DNA of 64,000 nucleotides from Gyrodactylus bullatarudis (Eukaryota > Platyhelminthes > Monogenea > Gyrodactylidea > Gyrodactylidae): the NCBI GenBank assembly GCA_012064415.1, contig SSNU01000011.1, positions 1 through 64,000 on the forward strand, written 5' to 3'. Every line of letters begins with the position of its first letter. Position 1 is the first letter of the stretch. Below, one piece after another: positions 35,101-45,624 of this stretch. The translations under genes and the position numbers were made by a program. Under the pieces are notes generated by a model, which saw only the letters and a program-made list of their open reading frames with translations, did not search any database and was not told the origin of the DNA.

Positions 35101-38100
35101 TTTATTGTTTCAGACATTTTATTTAGTTCTAACCAGCCTAAGAAGATATCAGCTAAAAGAGTATTAAAGTATTGCCACTGATGATGCTTTGTGAAATGTA
35201 CATATGGCCCCAATATATATCTTCTTTCTAATTTTTCAAATATGATTTTAAGTGGATTTTCGGACGTATTTGAAAATTTACGTGAATATTTCAGTCACAA
35301 AAATAAATCTGGCAAATCTTTTCAAAGGATGAAATTACTTTCAAGTTGTCCTTGTAAAGGAATATTTTCTTTTGTAAATTTTCAATAAGAACTTCATTGT
35401 GGTCAATTTTGTTTTCAGTCTTTTTCAGTTCAAGTTGTAAATTCGTCATCTGTTCATCACGCTGAATGACGTCCTTCTTCAAATCTACCAGTTCCTTATT
35501 TATACAATCCATGATCGCCTTTTCTCGAGCACATTGTACTGATATTAACGATAATTTGTTCTCCAGCTCAATTACCTAAACAAAGAAAGGCAAATAGAGT
35601 TAGTATTTTCTCGGATTTATTTACAAACATTGCGAATTTCATTCGTCTACCAAAATCTTTGCTTTACTCAGAAAGGCTTGACCCTGGGTGTATCCAAAAG
35701 AGGGTTGTTTCATAGCGAAATTTAAAATGTTCTTCTTCGTTCTAAAATCTTTGTTTGAAATACTCTAATCTACGAGTTGGTAATTTGCTGAAAGCTAACC
35801 TGTTTGAGCCTTTAAATAGTAAGAGAATAAAATAGAAATATATATAAAATTTAAAGAAGAAATTATAATATTTGAGAAAAATGTGGTGGAATTCTCAGTT
35901 TTTCGAAGTCTGAAATAAAGATTTTCTGAATCAAAATTAATCATAAAAATCAAATTTTTTAAATTTCGAATTCTCGATCATTTAACTCAAATCTCTTTTT
36001 CTAAAGCCTTTGATTAGATGCCAAATTTATCCGAAATAAAGACACTTAAAATTGGATAAAAGCCCCTGGGAAAATCATGGAATTGAACAAGATGATAAAA
36101 ATGAATTACAGTACGAATTTTAAATGTATCGTTGAAATTTGAATAACAACTCACAGTATTTTCAAGATCAGGCATCCTTGAGGTCATGTTCAGCCTGATT
36201 TTATCCATATTCTCAATTAGCTGTTTTGATAATGACTTCTTTTTAAAAACATCATTTATCTTATCCTGTATTGAATTTCTCTTGACTGTTAGTTCATGAA
36301 AGATTCTCTCTAATTGCATCCTTTGGCGCCTAAGTAATTCTAGCTCCTAAAAGAATAATTCTAAATCATTACTAGTCGTTGTTAACTATTGAGTTCAAAA
36401 TGATAAAATCAAATATTTTTAACTTCCTAAACCAGAATTCTTGATACCTACATGGGTAATATAAAAGAAGAAGGCTGAATCTCTACAAATGAATACGTCG
36501 ATGGATTTTTAAAAGATATTCTATCAAGCCATTTGCTGATTTGGATGCTTACCAATAGAAGATTATATTTTCATCAAAAAAGTTTTTTTTGATTACAAAA
36601 ATTTTCAGAAAATAATCAGCGTATTTAGAAATAGGATTTCATCTTAATTTAAAACCTATTTCTATTAGAAAAGTCACAGAGATTGTTGTAAGCGTGAAAT
36701 AGTAAAATTCTTTAAAAATTTCTTGGCGCGTATTTAAAAAATCTCATTTTCAAACAAAATTTTGTTAATCAGGACAAAATTTGAAATGTATGTTTTTATA
36801 CAATTTTCTATCGAATGAGCAAATGACAGAGAAAGTTGAAAAAATTTCTATCGCCGTACCAACCATCGAACTAAACTATATATATATATGGGTTAATTGC
36901 AAAAAGTGTAGGGGGACTAGGAATATTTACAAATATGTGGGATAGATTTGTATTTTTTGTGGGATACATCGTTTTTTTCGTATTTTTTTGTAGTGGGGGT
37001 AGGAATATTTTCATGAAATGTGCCACACACCAATATACTTTATATAAAATGTGGGATACACCAATAGATATTTTTTAAAATGTACTGCTCTTTATAATTT
37101 ATGTAGTGCATTTTTAATAATTTCAATTTTAGTGGTGCTTAAATTCTTTAGCAAATTTATTTATCAAAAAAATTTTATAATCAGATAATGAGAGTGTCAA
37201 ATTAAAATTTTTCGGCAATAGAAATGATTCTTTTCTTCTTGAGTCTTCCTTTTTTTCTGATGCTTTTTATAGATGAAATTGAGCTACTTTTCAAGATATC
37301 AAGATCACAAAAATTGAAATCAGTTTTGAAAGCAATTTTTAAATTGGTATTCTTGAAAAAGTCTTTGATAAAATTGTCAATTATTTATGTATGATAGCTG
37401 CAATCATATGCTTGCATNNNNNNNNNNNNNNNNNNNNNNNNNNNNNNNNNNNNNNNNNNNNNNNNNNNNNNNNNNNNNNNNNNNNNNNNNNNNNNNNNNN
37501 NNNNNNNNNNNNNNNNNNNNNNNNNNNNNNNNNNNNNNNNNNNNNNNNNNNNNNNNNNNNNNNNNNNNNNNNNNNNNNNNNNNNNNNNNNNNNNNNNNNN
37601 NNNNNNNNNNNNNNNNNNNNNNNNNNNNNNNNNNNNNNNNNNNNNNNNNNNNNNNNNNNNNNNNNNNNNNNNNNNNNNNNNNNNNNNNNNNNNNNNNNNN
37701 NNNNNNNNNNNNNNNNNNNNNNNNNNNNNNNNNNNNNNNNNNNNNNNNNNNNNNNNNNNNNNNNNNNNNNNNNNNNNNNNNNNNNNNNNNNNNNNNNNNN
37801 NNNNNNNNNNNNNNNNNNNNNNNNNNNNNNNNNNNNNNNNNNNNNNNNNNNNNNNNNNNNNNNNNNNNNNNNNNNNNNNNNNNNNNNNNNNNNNNNNNNN
37901 NNNNNNNNNNNNNNNNNNNNNNNNNNNNNNNNNNNNNNNNNNNNNNNNNNNNNNNNNNNNNNNNNNNNNNNNNNNNNNNNNNNNNNNNNNNNNNNNNNNN
38001 NNNNNNNNNNNNNNNNNNNNNNNNNNNNNNNNNNNNNNNNNNNNNNNNNNNNNNNNNNNNNNNNNNNNNNNNNNNNNNNNNNNNNNNNNNNNNNNNNNNN

Positions 38101-41100
38101 NNNNNNNNNNNNNNNNNNNNNNNNNNNNNNNNNNNNNNNNNNNNNNNNNNNNNNNNNNNNNNNNNNNNNNNNNNNNNNNNNNNNNNNNNNNNNNNNNNNN
38201 NNNNNNNNNNNNNNNNNNNNNNNNNNNNNNNNNNNNNNNNNNNNNNNNNNNNNNNNNNNNNNNNNNNNNNNNNNNNNNNNNNNNNNNNNNNNNNNNNNNN
38301 NNNNNNNNNNNNNNNNNNNNNNNNNNNNNNNNNNNNNNNNNNNNNNGCTCAAACTTTTCAGATTGTTAACAATCATGTTCTTATTAGCGGACAAATGGGT
38401 CTAAAAATTTATAAAAGTATAAGCTTACTTCATGGCATGAGTGATTGAGAAACTTAGTAATATGAAATCTTCCGTCAGATCTTTTATTTAGACTAATATC
38501 AAATCGGCAGTCTTCAGATACACACATAAATTTTCTATAATTTCCAGATGATTTTGAATTCTTATATCCTCGTTGAATATTTTGCGAATAAATACCAAGC
38601 TCATTTTTGAAATCTTTAATTGAGTTGTATGAGGTTTCAATTTTAAAGTTCATAATGTGAAGATTTTTTAAAACGAAACTTCCAACCAATGAAATTGATT
38701 TATGAAAATTATCCATGAATACCCAAAACCTAAAAATATTGTACAAGGTGCAACTCAAGTGTTTAGAGGATAATTAAAATTAATAGAATATAATATAATT
38801 GTTAAAACTATAAATATAATTTGTTATAATTAAAATTATGTAGCATATATGATAACAATTATCATAATTGTTTTCAACTATTTACGAATCTTGAATATTA
38901 TTTGGATAATATGGCTGAAATATTATTATAATTAAATTTAATTGCAAGTAATTATCGAAAAGTAATTTGCATAGTTTATAATTATAATTGAACTGAAAAT
39001 ATTTTTTAATTCTACATTGCTGACATTTTTTAAAATGAATTTAAACATCACTAAAATTGAAATTATTAAAAATGCACTACATAAATTATAAAGAGCAGTA
39101 CATTTAAAAAAATATCTATTGGTGTATCCCACATTTTATATAAAGTATATTGGTGTGTGGCACATTTCATGAAAATATTCCTACCCCACTACAAAAAAAT
39201 ACGAAAAAAACGATGTATCCCACAAAAAATACAAATCTATCCCACATATTTTGTAAATATTCCTAGTCCCACTACACTTTTTGCAATTAGTTAATTTTCG
39301 TTCATTTCAGTATATACTTTCAAGTTTTAAATACCAGAATAATTATAATCAAGACCCTTATTTGCGGACCCGTGAGAACTCATTCATTTTATTTTGGCGA
39401 CAGATAGATGGTTCATTTTTCGCCGAATGTATGTCATGGATAGAAACCAATGTTTTGATAAGCTCTTTAAATAATTTGAGCTTTAAATGCAGAGGTAGGA
39501 GAATTATTTTTTCTTGTTGAACTAATGGAAGTCTAACTCTATTATTCTCTAATAAATATGATCAAATATAGAAAAAAAACCCATTAAAAATCTATAAAAA
39601 ATCAAGTCAAGCATTGAATTTTCGAATCTCTAACTTATTACATTAGAAATCTCATAAAACTTTGATCGAGATGACCGAAGGAAATGTTTGATGTTGATGT
39701 ATTTGTGTGTAGTTTGCCTGGGTATTAACAAAAAAAATTAGTCAGAAATTAAGTAAATTCAAACAAAAATATTTTTTGAAAATATCCAAACGAAATGTGA
39801 TAGAAAAATTCCAAGAGCAGATCTGAGATCAGCGTAAAACTTTGATCTAGCAAATGGCAATTTTCATTAATGTATTGCAACACGTGTCCTGCAGTGTTAT
39901 TTTTGAATTCAAGCCTAATCAAGTTATTTGTGGACATTGCATGACGAATTCATTCAGTTTCTCGATAGGAGAATGACATTATAGATTCAAAAATTGTCGC
40001 TTGCCAGCTATAGATGAGGCTTACAAAAAATAAACTTACAGTGGTATGTCGCTTTTGTAAGGCTTCATTCTTTTTCATGATATCTTGCAAGAATAGGTTT
40101 TCTTCTCGTGCTTTATTGATGGATCCTTCAACCTGTTGTAATTCTGCCTTGAACACTTTTAAATTCAAGTTCACTCTTCTCTCTTTCATTGTCAGATCAG
40201 CATTCTTTAATTGTTCCTTCTCCAGACTTTGGCGATAGCTTTTCAATTCTTTTCGTTTTGCCTCAATCTTCAATTGTAGAGAACTGAAATAGTTTAATGA
40301 AAAACATTATACTCAGAACCTATACTCGTTGAGATTGAGTTAGTATGAAAATTTGAATTTTTTCATTGTTTGAATTTCGAGAAACATTTGAATTTAGGTT
40401 CTTCTTTTTTGCTTTTAAAAGTTTATTAGAACTCGTACTAAAATTCTAATAAGGTGGAAATAATCTGTGAAAAATCTGGAATTTTATAATTTCGATATAA
40501 AAAAGTTTATGACCAAGATTTTAGAAAATAACTAATAGTTATTAACTATTATATTTTTTTTGAATAAGCACAAACTAGAAATTACATTGTTTTTAGACAT
40601 TACACCTACTAGTTAAGTGTGGTCACTGGTTATTACTATATCCTTGTGAATCTAACTATAGTAGGTGTAATGTCTAATAACTATTATATGTTCTTTAAAA
40701 ACTGAGTGGCTATTAGAAAAGTAGGAACGAATAATCCCTAAATTGATCATTCCTGTCACCATTGGTGACTCGCCAATCAACGTCTTGTTTTGTCCAGTAG
40801 AGAATTTTTTGCTGATTTCAAATATGAAAAGTTACTACAATAGATTTTTCGAGTTATTCAGTAGATAATGAAAACCTGACTTCCAAGACTTTGCCTCTCT
40901 ATACAGAAGAACACGAAAGAGATAGAAAAATAAAAATGACATCACCTTGTTCAGGATTAAACTCTTAAAGTCAAAATTTAAAATTTACAAAAAATACATG
41001 AAATTTGAATGAAGAAAATTCCCAGAACTGTAATAAGCTATTGAGTTATATTTATTTATTTCACTAAGAGATGACTCACTCGTTCTCATCCATCATCGAC

Positions 41101-41931
41101 TTCATGAAATCTTGCTTTTGATTCAAAGCAACTAAGCAACTCTGGTGTTGACTCTTGATACCCTTAATATCCATATGCATAGCAGCCAGGTTTGCTTCAA
41201 TCTCTCTACCTAAAGCCTTGGTACTTTCACATTCCTCGGAAGCAGATTTAATTTGAGCCTCGAGCAGCTCAACCTCTTCAGTTCTTGAATCAATCATTTT
41301 CTCAATATTGTCGATAATTATATCTTGTTTTTGCTTTTCACTTTGCATAGCAAGCAAATCTTTGATTTGCTTTACAGAAACTTGCTCAACTACTTTTTTG
41401 TCATCTAGATTTTGATCGCAAGTTTGTCTCATAACATAAACATGGCTGCTGAGCTTTTCCAATTCTGTCTTTAGAGAGAAATATTCAATTTTATCTTGCT
41501 TGATCGTCAACATAAGGACCTCTTTATCTTTCATCAGATCTTTTAAAGTTTTACTTAAGAAAGCCTCTCTTTTTCTATTTACAGTTAACGCTTCTTTCTG
41601 TTCAGCACGCTTTTTCTTACACTTTTCAATTTCATTTTGAATTGAATGAACATCAAGACTTGATTGATTGAATATACTTTTCTTCGTATTTATATCTTGT
41701 TTCTAAAGATGAGATGATATAATTTACCATATTGTTAATTAGTAGTTCAAGATTTCTATTCTCATCGATAAACATCTTTGTTATTGCATCTTGGAAACGT
41801 TTACCTAAAGTCTAACGAATAAATTTTGAAGTATTTACATGATCCGCATCTAAAATTAAAAATTCTGGTTTCAGTTCATCTTCTATATCCTCATTTGACT
41901 CAATTTCTTCCGGATTATCACCTTCGTCCAT
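29138..41931 (-). CDS. CCDC40: Coiled-coil domain-containing protein 40 (axonemal ruler)
   Basis: I assembled 13 exons: 41839-41931, 41728-41811, 41080-41702, 40040-40283, 36155-36346, 35339-35575, 33670-33735, 33424-33637, 32807-33068, 31868-32056, 31556-31673, 29346-29726 and 29138-29224. All phases agree and give 930 codons; only the 5' edge of exon 12 is uncertain by a codon or so. The start FLILDADH then TLGKRFQDAI corresponds to the VVLDPDHP...MKRFQAAL block of CCDC40. RILLWESKLRILDDVN with AELKEIKTGIHR matches the IMLWEKKIQL...IRAMKGEIHR block. The protein is nearly all coiled coil. CCDC40 with CCDC39 forms the 96-nm ruler that positions inner dynein arms and radial spokes in motile cilia. 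Introns are either tiny (25, 27, 32 nt) or swollen by transposons (up to 3,693 nt). It diverges from CTP synthase across 120 bp. Confidence 0.88.
29780..30690 (+). mobile_element. 5'-truncated LINE fragment in CCDC40 intron
   Basis: The + strand reads decayed reverse transcriptase from the SGVPQGGVFAP motif through TYFKYADDI and MSKTKLMLLGSQSPLLPP to the C-terminus, with stops and shifts. It is very close to the LINE at 24653-27695 (MSKTKLMLLGPHSPPPPS) and shares its 3' UTR (TTTTCACTTCGAT). It lies in the 1,829-nt intron before CCDC40 exon 12, antisense to the gene. Confidence 0.8.
30691..31555. other. Remainder of CCDC40 intron 11
   Basis: About 860 bp of AT-rich intronic sequence; nothing is recognised. 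Confidence 0.4.
32057..32806. other. CCDC40 intron 9 (750 nt)
   Basis: AT-rich intron between exons 9 and 10. I see no mobile-element coding sequence in it. Confidence 0.45.
33950..35241 (-). mobile_element. Penelope-like element, 5'-truncated, with 78-bp inverted ends
   Basis: The element lies in CCDC40 intron 6. A 78-bp segment at its 5' end (35164-35241) recurs in inverted form at its 3' end (33950-34027). The right arm includes the first coding codons of the truncated ORF, so the left arm is an inverted copy of element sequence and not a true terminal repeat. Complex inverted arrangements are known for Penelope-like elements. Confidence 0.85.
34173..35213 (-). pseudogene. Penelope-like reverse transcriptase (C-terminal part) plus GIY-YIG endonuclease
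   Basis: A 346-codon open frame, 5' truncated. The catalytic motif VYIRYVDDTFIL and ILSFLDVKLTRKEDG are typical of Penelope reverse transcriptases. FQCDCGSSYIGRTIRKLSTR supplies the GIY-YIG endonuclease (the G-I-Y half is YKFQCDC here). EKFFINRYKPNLCVQKNYSY carries the conserved Glu and the C-terminal block. The upstream fingers and palm of the reverse transcriptase (about 300 residues) are missing, so it is not autonomous, although this part is free of stops. Confidence 0.88.
36896..39287. mobile_element. MULE-like DNA transposon with about 250-bp TIRs, containing the assembly gap
   Basis: The arm at 36896-37148 begins ATTGCAAAAAGTGTAG and recurs inverted at 39037-39287, about 250 bp with small differences. 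The interior holds the assembly gap and, on the minus strand at 38384-38758, a frame with a C-x5-C...H-x-C zinc-finger-like block (FMCVSEDCRFDISLNKR, FLNHSCHE). This is the pattern of the MuDR/FAR1 DNA-binding domain. Long TIRs and this domain point to a Mutator-like element. The flanking GTTAA pentamers are suggestive, but no clean 9-bp duplication was found. It sits in CCDC40 intron 4. Confidence 0.65.
37418..38346. other. Assembly gap (N run)
   Basis: 929 unknown bases. Open frames spanning it are artefacts. By position it hides most of the transposase of the surrounding TIR element. Confidence 0.99.
39288..40039. other. Remainder of CCDC40 intron 4
   Basis: About 750 bp of AT-rich intronic DNA. 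No exon is needed here, because exons 4 and 5 join in phase 0. Confidence 0.4.
40560..40690. repeat. TIR element copy 2 (short), in CCDC40 intron 3
   Basis: The segment AGTGTGGTCACTGGTTATTA then CTATATCCTTGTGAATCTAA matches the ends of the elements at 10736-10960 and 46915-47240. It is bounded by an inverted pair, AGACATTACACCTACTA and its complement. This is a solo-end derivative. Confidence 0.65.
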
Positions 41932-42051
41932 TTTAAATTCAACACAAAATTGATTGATTACCAAGTAACATGAACAAACACTAAAAGTTATAATTTGAGA
42001 ATTTTTTTAATTAAGTGTAAAATTAACTGTAATTAATTAAATTAATTTCAC
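41932..42051. promoter_or_regulatory. Bidirectional promoter region, CCDC40 / CTP synthase
   Basis: 120 bp of AT-rich sequence separates the two divergent start codons. It contains a TTAATTAAATTAATT run close to the CTP synthase ATG. No RFX-type X box was recognised by eye, although CCDC40 is a cilium gene. Confidence 0.5.
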
Positions 42052-44319
42052 ATGAAGTACATACTAGTCACTGGTGGTGTTATAAGTGGTGTCGGCAAGG
42101 GAATTGTATCTAGCTGCATTGGAACTGTTCTCAGATCTCGTGGTTGGCGAGTAACATGCATTAAAATAGACCCATATCTGAATATTGATGCTGGTACATT
42201 TTCACCTTATGAACATGGAGAAGTTTATGTTCTCGATGATGGATCTGAAGTAGATCTTGATCTCGGCAATTACGAAAGGTTTCTTGACATCAATCTTAAA
42301 TGTCATCATAATATTACCACGGGTCGTGTCTACAAATCAATAATCGAAAAAGAGCGCAGGGGTGATTTTCTTGGTAAAACAGTTCAAGTTGTTCCTCATG
42401 TAACTGAGGCTATTCAAGACTGGGTATCTAAAGTTGCAACCTTGCCTGTCGATGGCAGTGATTTAGAGCCAGAGATTTGTATTATGGAGCTCGGGGGTAC
42501 CATTGGCGAAATTGAATCAATGCCATTTGTTGAATCATTTCGGCAAATGCTTATGAAATACGGTCAACAGAATTTTTGTTGTATCCATGTCAGTCTTATA
42601 CCAACTGTGGGTTCTGTTGGAGAACCAAAAACTAAACCAACTCAAATGAGTGTCTGGGAGCTTAGAAATAAAGGCTTAGTTGCCGATATTCTCATATGCC
42701 GTTCTAGTCAAGTCCTTCCAGATACTTGCATTGAAAAATTGAGCCAAATGTGCTTTGTAGACAAGAAATATGTAAGTTTTCAATAATTCTTCCAAACTCT
42801 TCAATAACAATATATTTTATCAAGGTTTTCAGTCTGCCTGATGTTAGCAATATTTATTTGATTCCTGGCATGATGGAGAATAGAAAGATTACCGATTATA
42901 TTTTGCAGCATTTGAATTTACCCGCAAATCGTAAAGAGTTTCACAATTCTTCTACATTTCCGTGTATCCTTGATAAATGGACTGAGATGATTTCCAAAGC
43001 CGAGAAAGCCATCAATGGATCTGTTCGAATATCACTTGTTGGCAAATATACCAAACTTAGAGATTCTTACATCTCCATTCTAAAAGTAAGTCAAATTAAT
43101 TTATCAATGCTTTATTAAAATATGTAAATGTTAAGAGAAAATCAAGGATCATGGATATATGCATATAAAATAAAGCTAGAATAAATAAAAAATTCTTATC
43201 CTAGTACTATTCTATAGTAGCTAAGGCAGAATAAAATGGAGCTATAAAATGATTATTTCTCAAGAAATAAGCAGGAATAATTCTTATTTATAACTACTCT
43301 TAACATTTCTTAGGTGTATCCTTATTTTTGAGGAATTCAATTTTTCATCAAATATTTCTGTCATAGTTACGACTAAAAATGCATCTTTAATACAATTGTT
43401 AAATCATATTCTTTCCAAGGCTCTACAGCACTCGACTGCTGAAGCTCAATGTACCTTGGAATTAGAGTTGATCGATTCCGCTGAATTCGAAGGTTATGAA
43501 AATTATGGTGAAGCTGAATCCGGCAAAGTAGCCCCTGATCCAGAAAAGGAACGAAAGGCTTGGCTAAAAATTCTCCAGAGTGATGGAATTATAATTCCCG
43601 GTGGTTTCGGGGAACGCGGAATTGCTGGGAAACTGAATGTTATTCGTTTCTGTCGTGAACATGGAATTCCACTCCTTGGAATATGTCTCGGCTATCAATG
43701 TATGACAATTGAATATGCTCAAAATATTCTCAAGTTGTCCGATGCCAATTCCACAGAGTTTGACAAATGCTGCAAGAATCCAGTTGTTATTGAAATGCCT
43801 GAACATCATGTTGGTATGATGGGTGGAACTATGCGTCTCGGTATGCATGTCTCTAAGATGGAGACTAGCCAAATTGCCAATGAAGCTCTCAAAGAAGCTG
43901 GCCAAGATGGAAGTGTCATCATGAGTATTCTCAACTCAAAAGAATTCAGTGCCCGTCATCGTCATAGATACGAAGTGAATCCACAATATGTCGACCAATT
44001 TGAGAAAAACGGTTTCCTCTTTGTGGGTAGAGATATAGAGTCTGGTAAACGAATGGAAATTGCTGAAGGTGTCAGAAAATTCTCGACCATGCAAGATGTC
44101 TATGTGCCAGAACTCTTGATTGGCACTGAAGAGTACCAATTCTTCAAATCAAGAGAAACTAAACAAGATGCCTTTTACGTCGGAGTACAATTTCATCCAG
44201 AGTATACTTCTCGACCAACTAGGCCATCACCATTCTTCCTCGGACTTATTTATGCTTCTATTGGAAAAATAAAAGAATTCATTGCAACAATCAAAGAAAA
44301 TGGTCAGTTTGTATTTTAG
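42052..44319 (+). CDS. CTPS1: CTP synthase
   Basis: Three exons, 42052-42771, 42825-43085 and 43420-44319, all joined in phase 0 (introns 53 and 334 nt), encode 626 aa (human CTPS1 591). The N-terminal ammonia-ligase domain starts [18 protein letters not shown] with the P-loop, followed by [20 protein letters not shown]. The C-terminal glutaminase domain has the oxyanion loop PGGFGERG, nucleophile Cys416 in [10 protein letters not shown], and His586/Glu588 in QFHPE. The enzyme converts UTP to CTP with ATP and glutamine in the cytosol. Two insertions occur in the glutaminase domain, after [10 protein letters not shown] and after MEIAEGV. The vertebrate regulatory C-terminal tail is absent. Confidence 0.98.
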
Positions 44320-44668
44320 AAAAATACTTTGTAGCATCAAAAATCTACATCTAGAGTTTTCTTCCCCATTCTTGTGGATCTCATCAATAGACTAATAATT
44401 TAACTTAAAGATTATTTAAAAAAATTTTTCATTTTAAAATGAACCAGTTATATTTTTTTAAGAGTTAAATAGCTATTTTTTTAAATATAAAACGTTGATA
44501 TTTTTATTTAGTTTGAACAAACAATTTGTTGGTAATTTTCTGGGCCTAATTAAAAGGTAAATTTGAAAATTGCTTTAGTTAAGAAAAACGAGTTTCACAA
44601 CTTTTGTCAGGAATAAAAATATATATATATTTCTTACAATAATTTCAACTCTGTAAACATAAATGGTA
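44320..44668. other. Region downstream of CTP synthase
   Basis: 3' flank of CTP synthase; nothing else is recognised. Confidence 0.4.
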
Positions 44669-45573
44669 GATTGACTATAACGTTGTTCGCTTGCTGCCTG
44701 AATATGATGTATTCTGGCTTGTATTGGTCTATTTGTGGAAAAATAAAGGAGTGTGGTATTTCTTAAAAAATAAGGACTATAAAATTTATAGTGATTTTTA
44801 TGATAGTCAGAATTATTAGAGTAATAACTCTGACAATATAATTCGTCACTTGAAAGAACATTAAAATTAAGATTAGAATAAAAAACATTTACATTACCCT
44901 GATAAAAATAGTTTTGACTCACAATATTTCGAATACATGTCGTATTCTTCTTCTGGCGTGAGATTTTTCAATAAACTTGAGATGCTTAAACCCTGTGTGT
45001 CCAATCAAAACATTAAACCAATCAGATTTCTTTTCAACTTTAATCAGTCAATTCTAACCAACGATTTCCAATATTTATATCCGTCTTATTACCATTAACA
45101 ACCTCGTTTAGTTTAATCTCTATAGACTCCAAAATCATATTTTTATACTCATTTCTCATGTTTCCTAGACTTCTTACGTCATTAAAATTTATAATATGAT
45201 CTGGATTATCAGCCCAGTGTTTTGCTTGGACACACAGGGTTAAAGTATCTTAAGTTTTTTGAAAAATCTCACACCAGAAGAAGAATACGACATGTATTTG
45301 AAATATTGTGTGAGTCCTAACTATTTTTATCAGGGTAATGTAAATGTTTTTTATTCTAATCTTAATTTTAATGTTCTTTCAAGTGACGAATTATATTGTC
45401 AGAGTTATTACTCTAATAATTCTGATTACTATAACAATCACTGTAATTTTTATAATCCTTGTTTTTTAAGAAATACTACACCTTTCTCTCCTTTTTCTTT
45501 TTATACAGATAGACCAATACAACCCAGAATACAACATAGTCAGGCAGCAAGCGAACAACGTTATAGTCAATCT
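44669..45573. repeat. Inverted duplication (about 350-bp arms) around a Penelope-like remnant
   Basis: Arms at about 44669-45011 (minus reading) and 45219-45573 (plus reading) are highly similar. Each encodes a Tyr/Asn-rich segment (NYFYQGNVNVFYSNLNFNVL, then LYCQSYYSNNSDY, then QAASEQRYSQS) preceded by KNLTPEEEYDMY. The minus copy has a 2-bp deletion after KYC that shifts the frame. Each arm also includes about 25 bp of the Penelope-like sequence that fills the middle. Confidence 0.8.
45040..45234 (-). mobile_element. Penelope-like element C-terminal remnant
   Basis: The minus frame reads CVQAKHWADNPDHIINF, then NEYKNMILESIEIKLNEV, then IGNRWLELTD and a stop. This is the usual C-terminal end of the GIY-YIG part of Penelope-like elements (E-x-I-E-I-x-L, terminal W). 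It comes from a different family from the other copies here. Confidence 0.65.
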
Positions 45574-45624
45574 ATGCTGAACAGCTCCCTGAAGAACTAC
45601 TTGGTTCAAAATTATAAATGGTAG
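45244..45624 (+). CDS. Tyr/Asn-rich exon or ORF, unrecognised
   Basis: The frame is open from a possible acceptor (TATCTTAAG, about 45249) to the stop at 45622-45624: about 125 codons, no ATG at the start. KNLTPEEEYDMYLKYC is followed by a very Tyr/Asn/Ser-rich stretch and a Gln-rich segment. There is no known domain. It may be one exon of a longer gene, duplicated in inverse at 44575-44990. Low-complexity composition makes homology calls unsafe. Confidence 0.35.
   Translation, partial: SILSFLKNLTPEEEYDMYLKYCVSPNYFYQGNVNVFYSNLNFNVLSSDELYCQSYYSNNSDYYNNHCNFYNPCFLRNTTPFSPFSFYTDRPIQPRIQHSQAASEQRYSQSMLNSSLKNYLVQNYKW

Noticed and set aside
37381..38448. Long open frames on both strands across the N run
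   Set aside because: They consist of unknown bases and have no evidential value.
43564..44139. Minus-strand ORFs opposite CTP synthase exon 3
   Set aside because: They are shadows of a strongly conserved coding exon.
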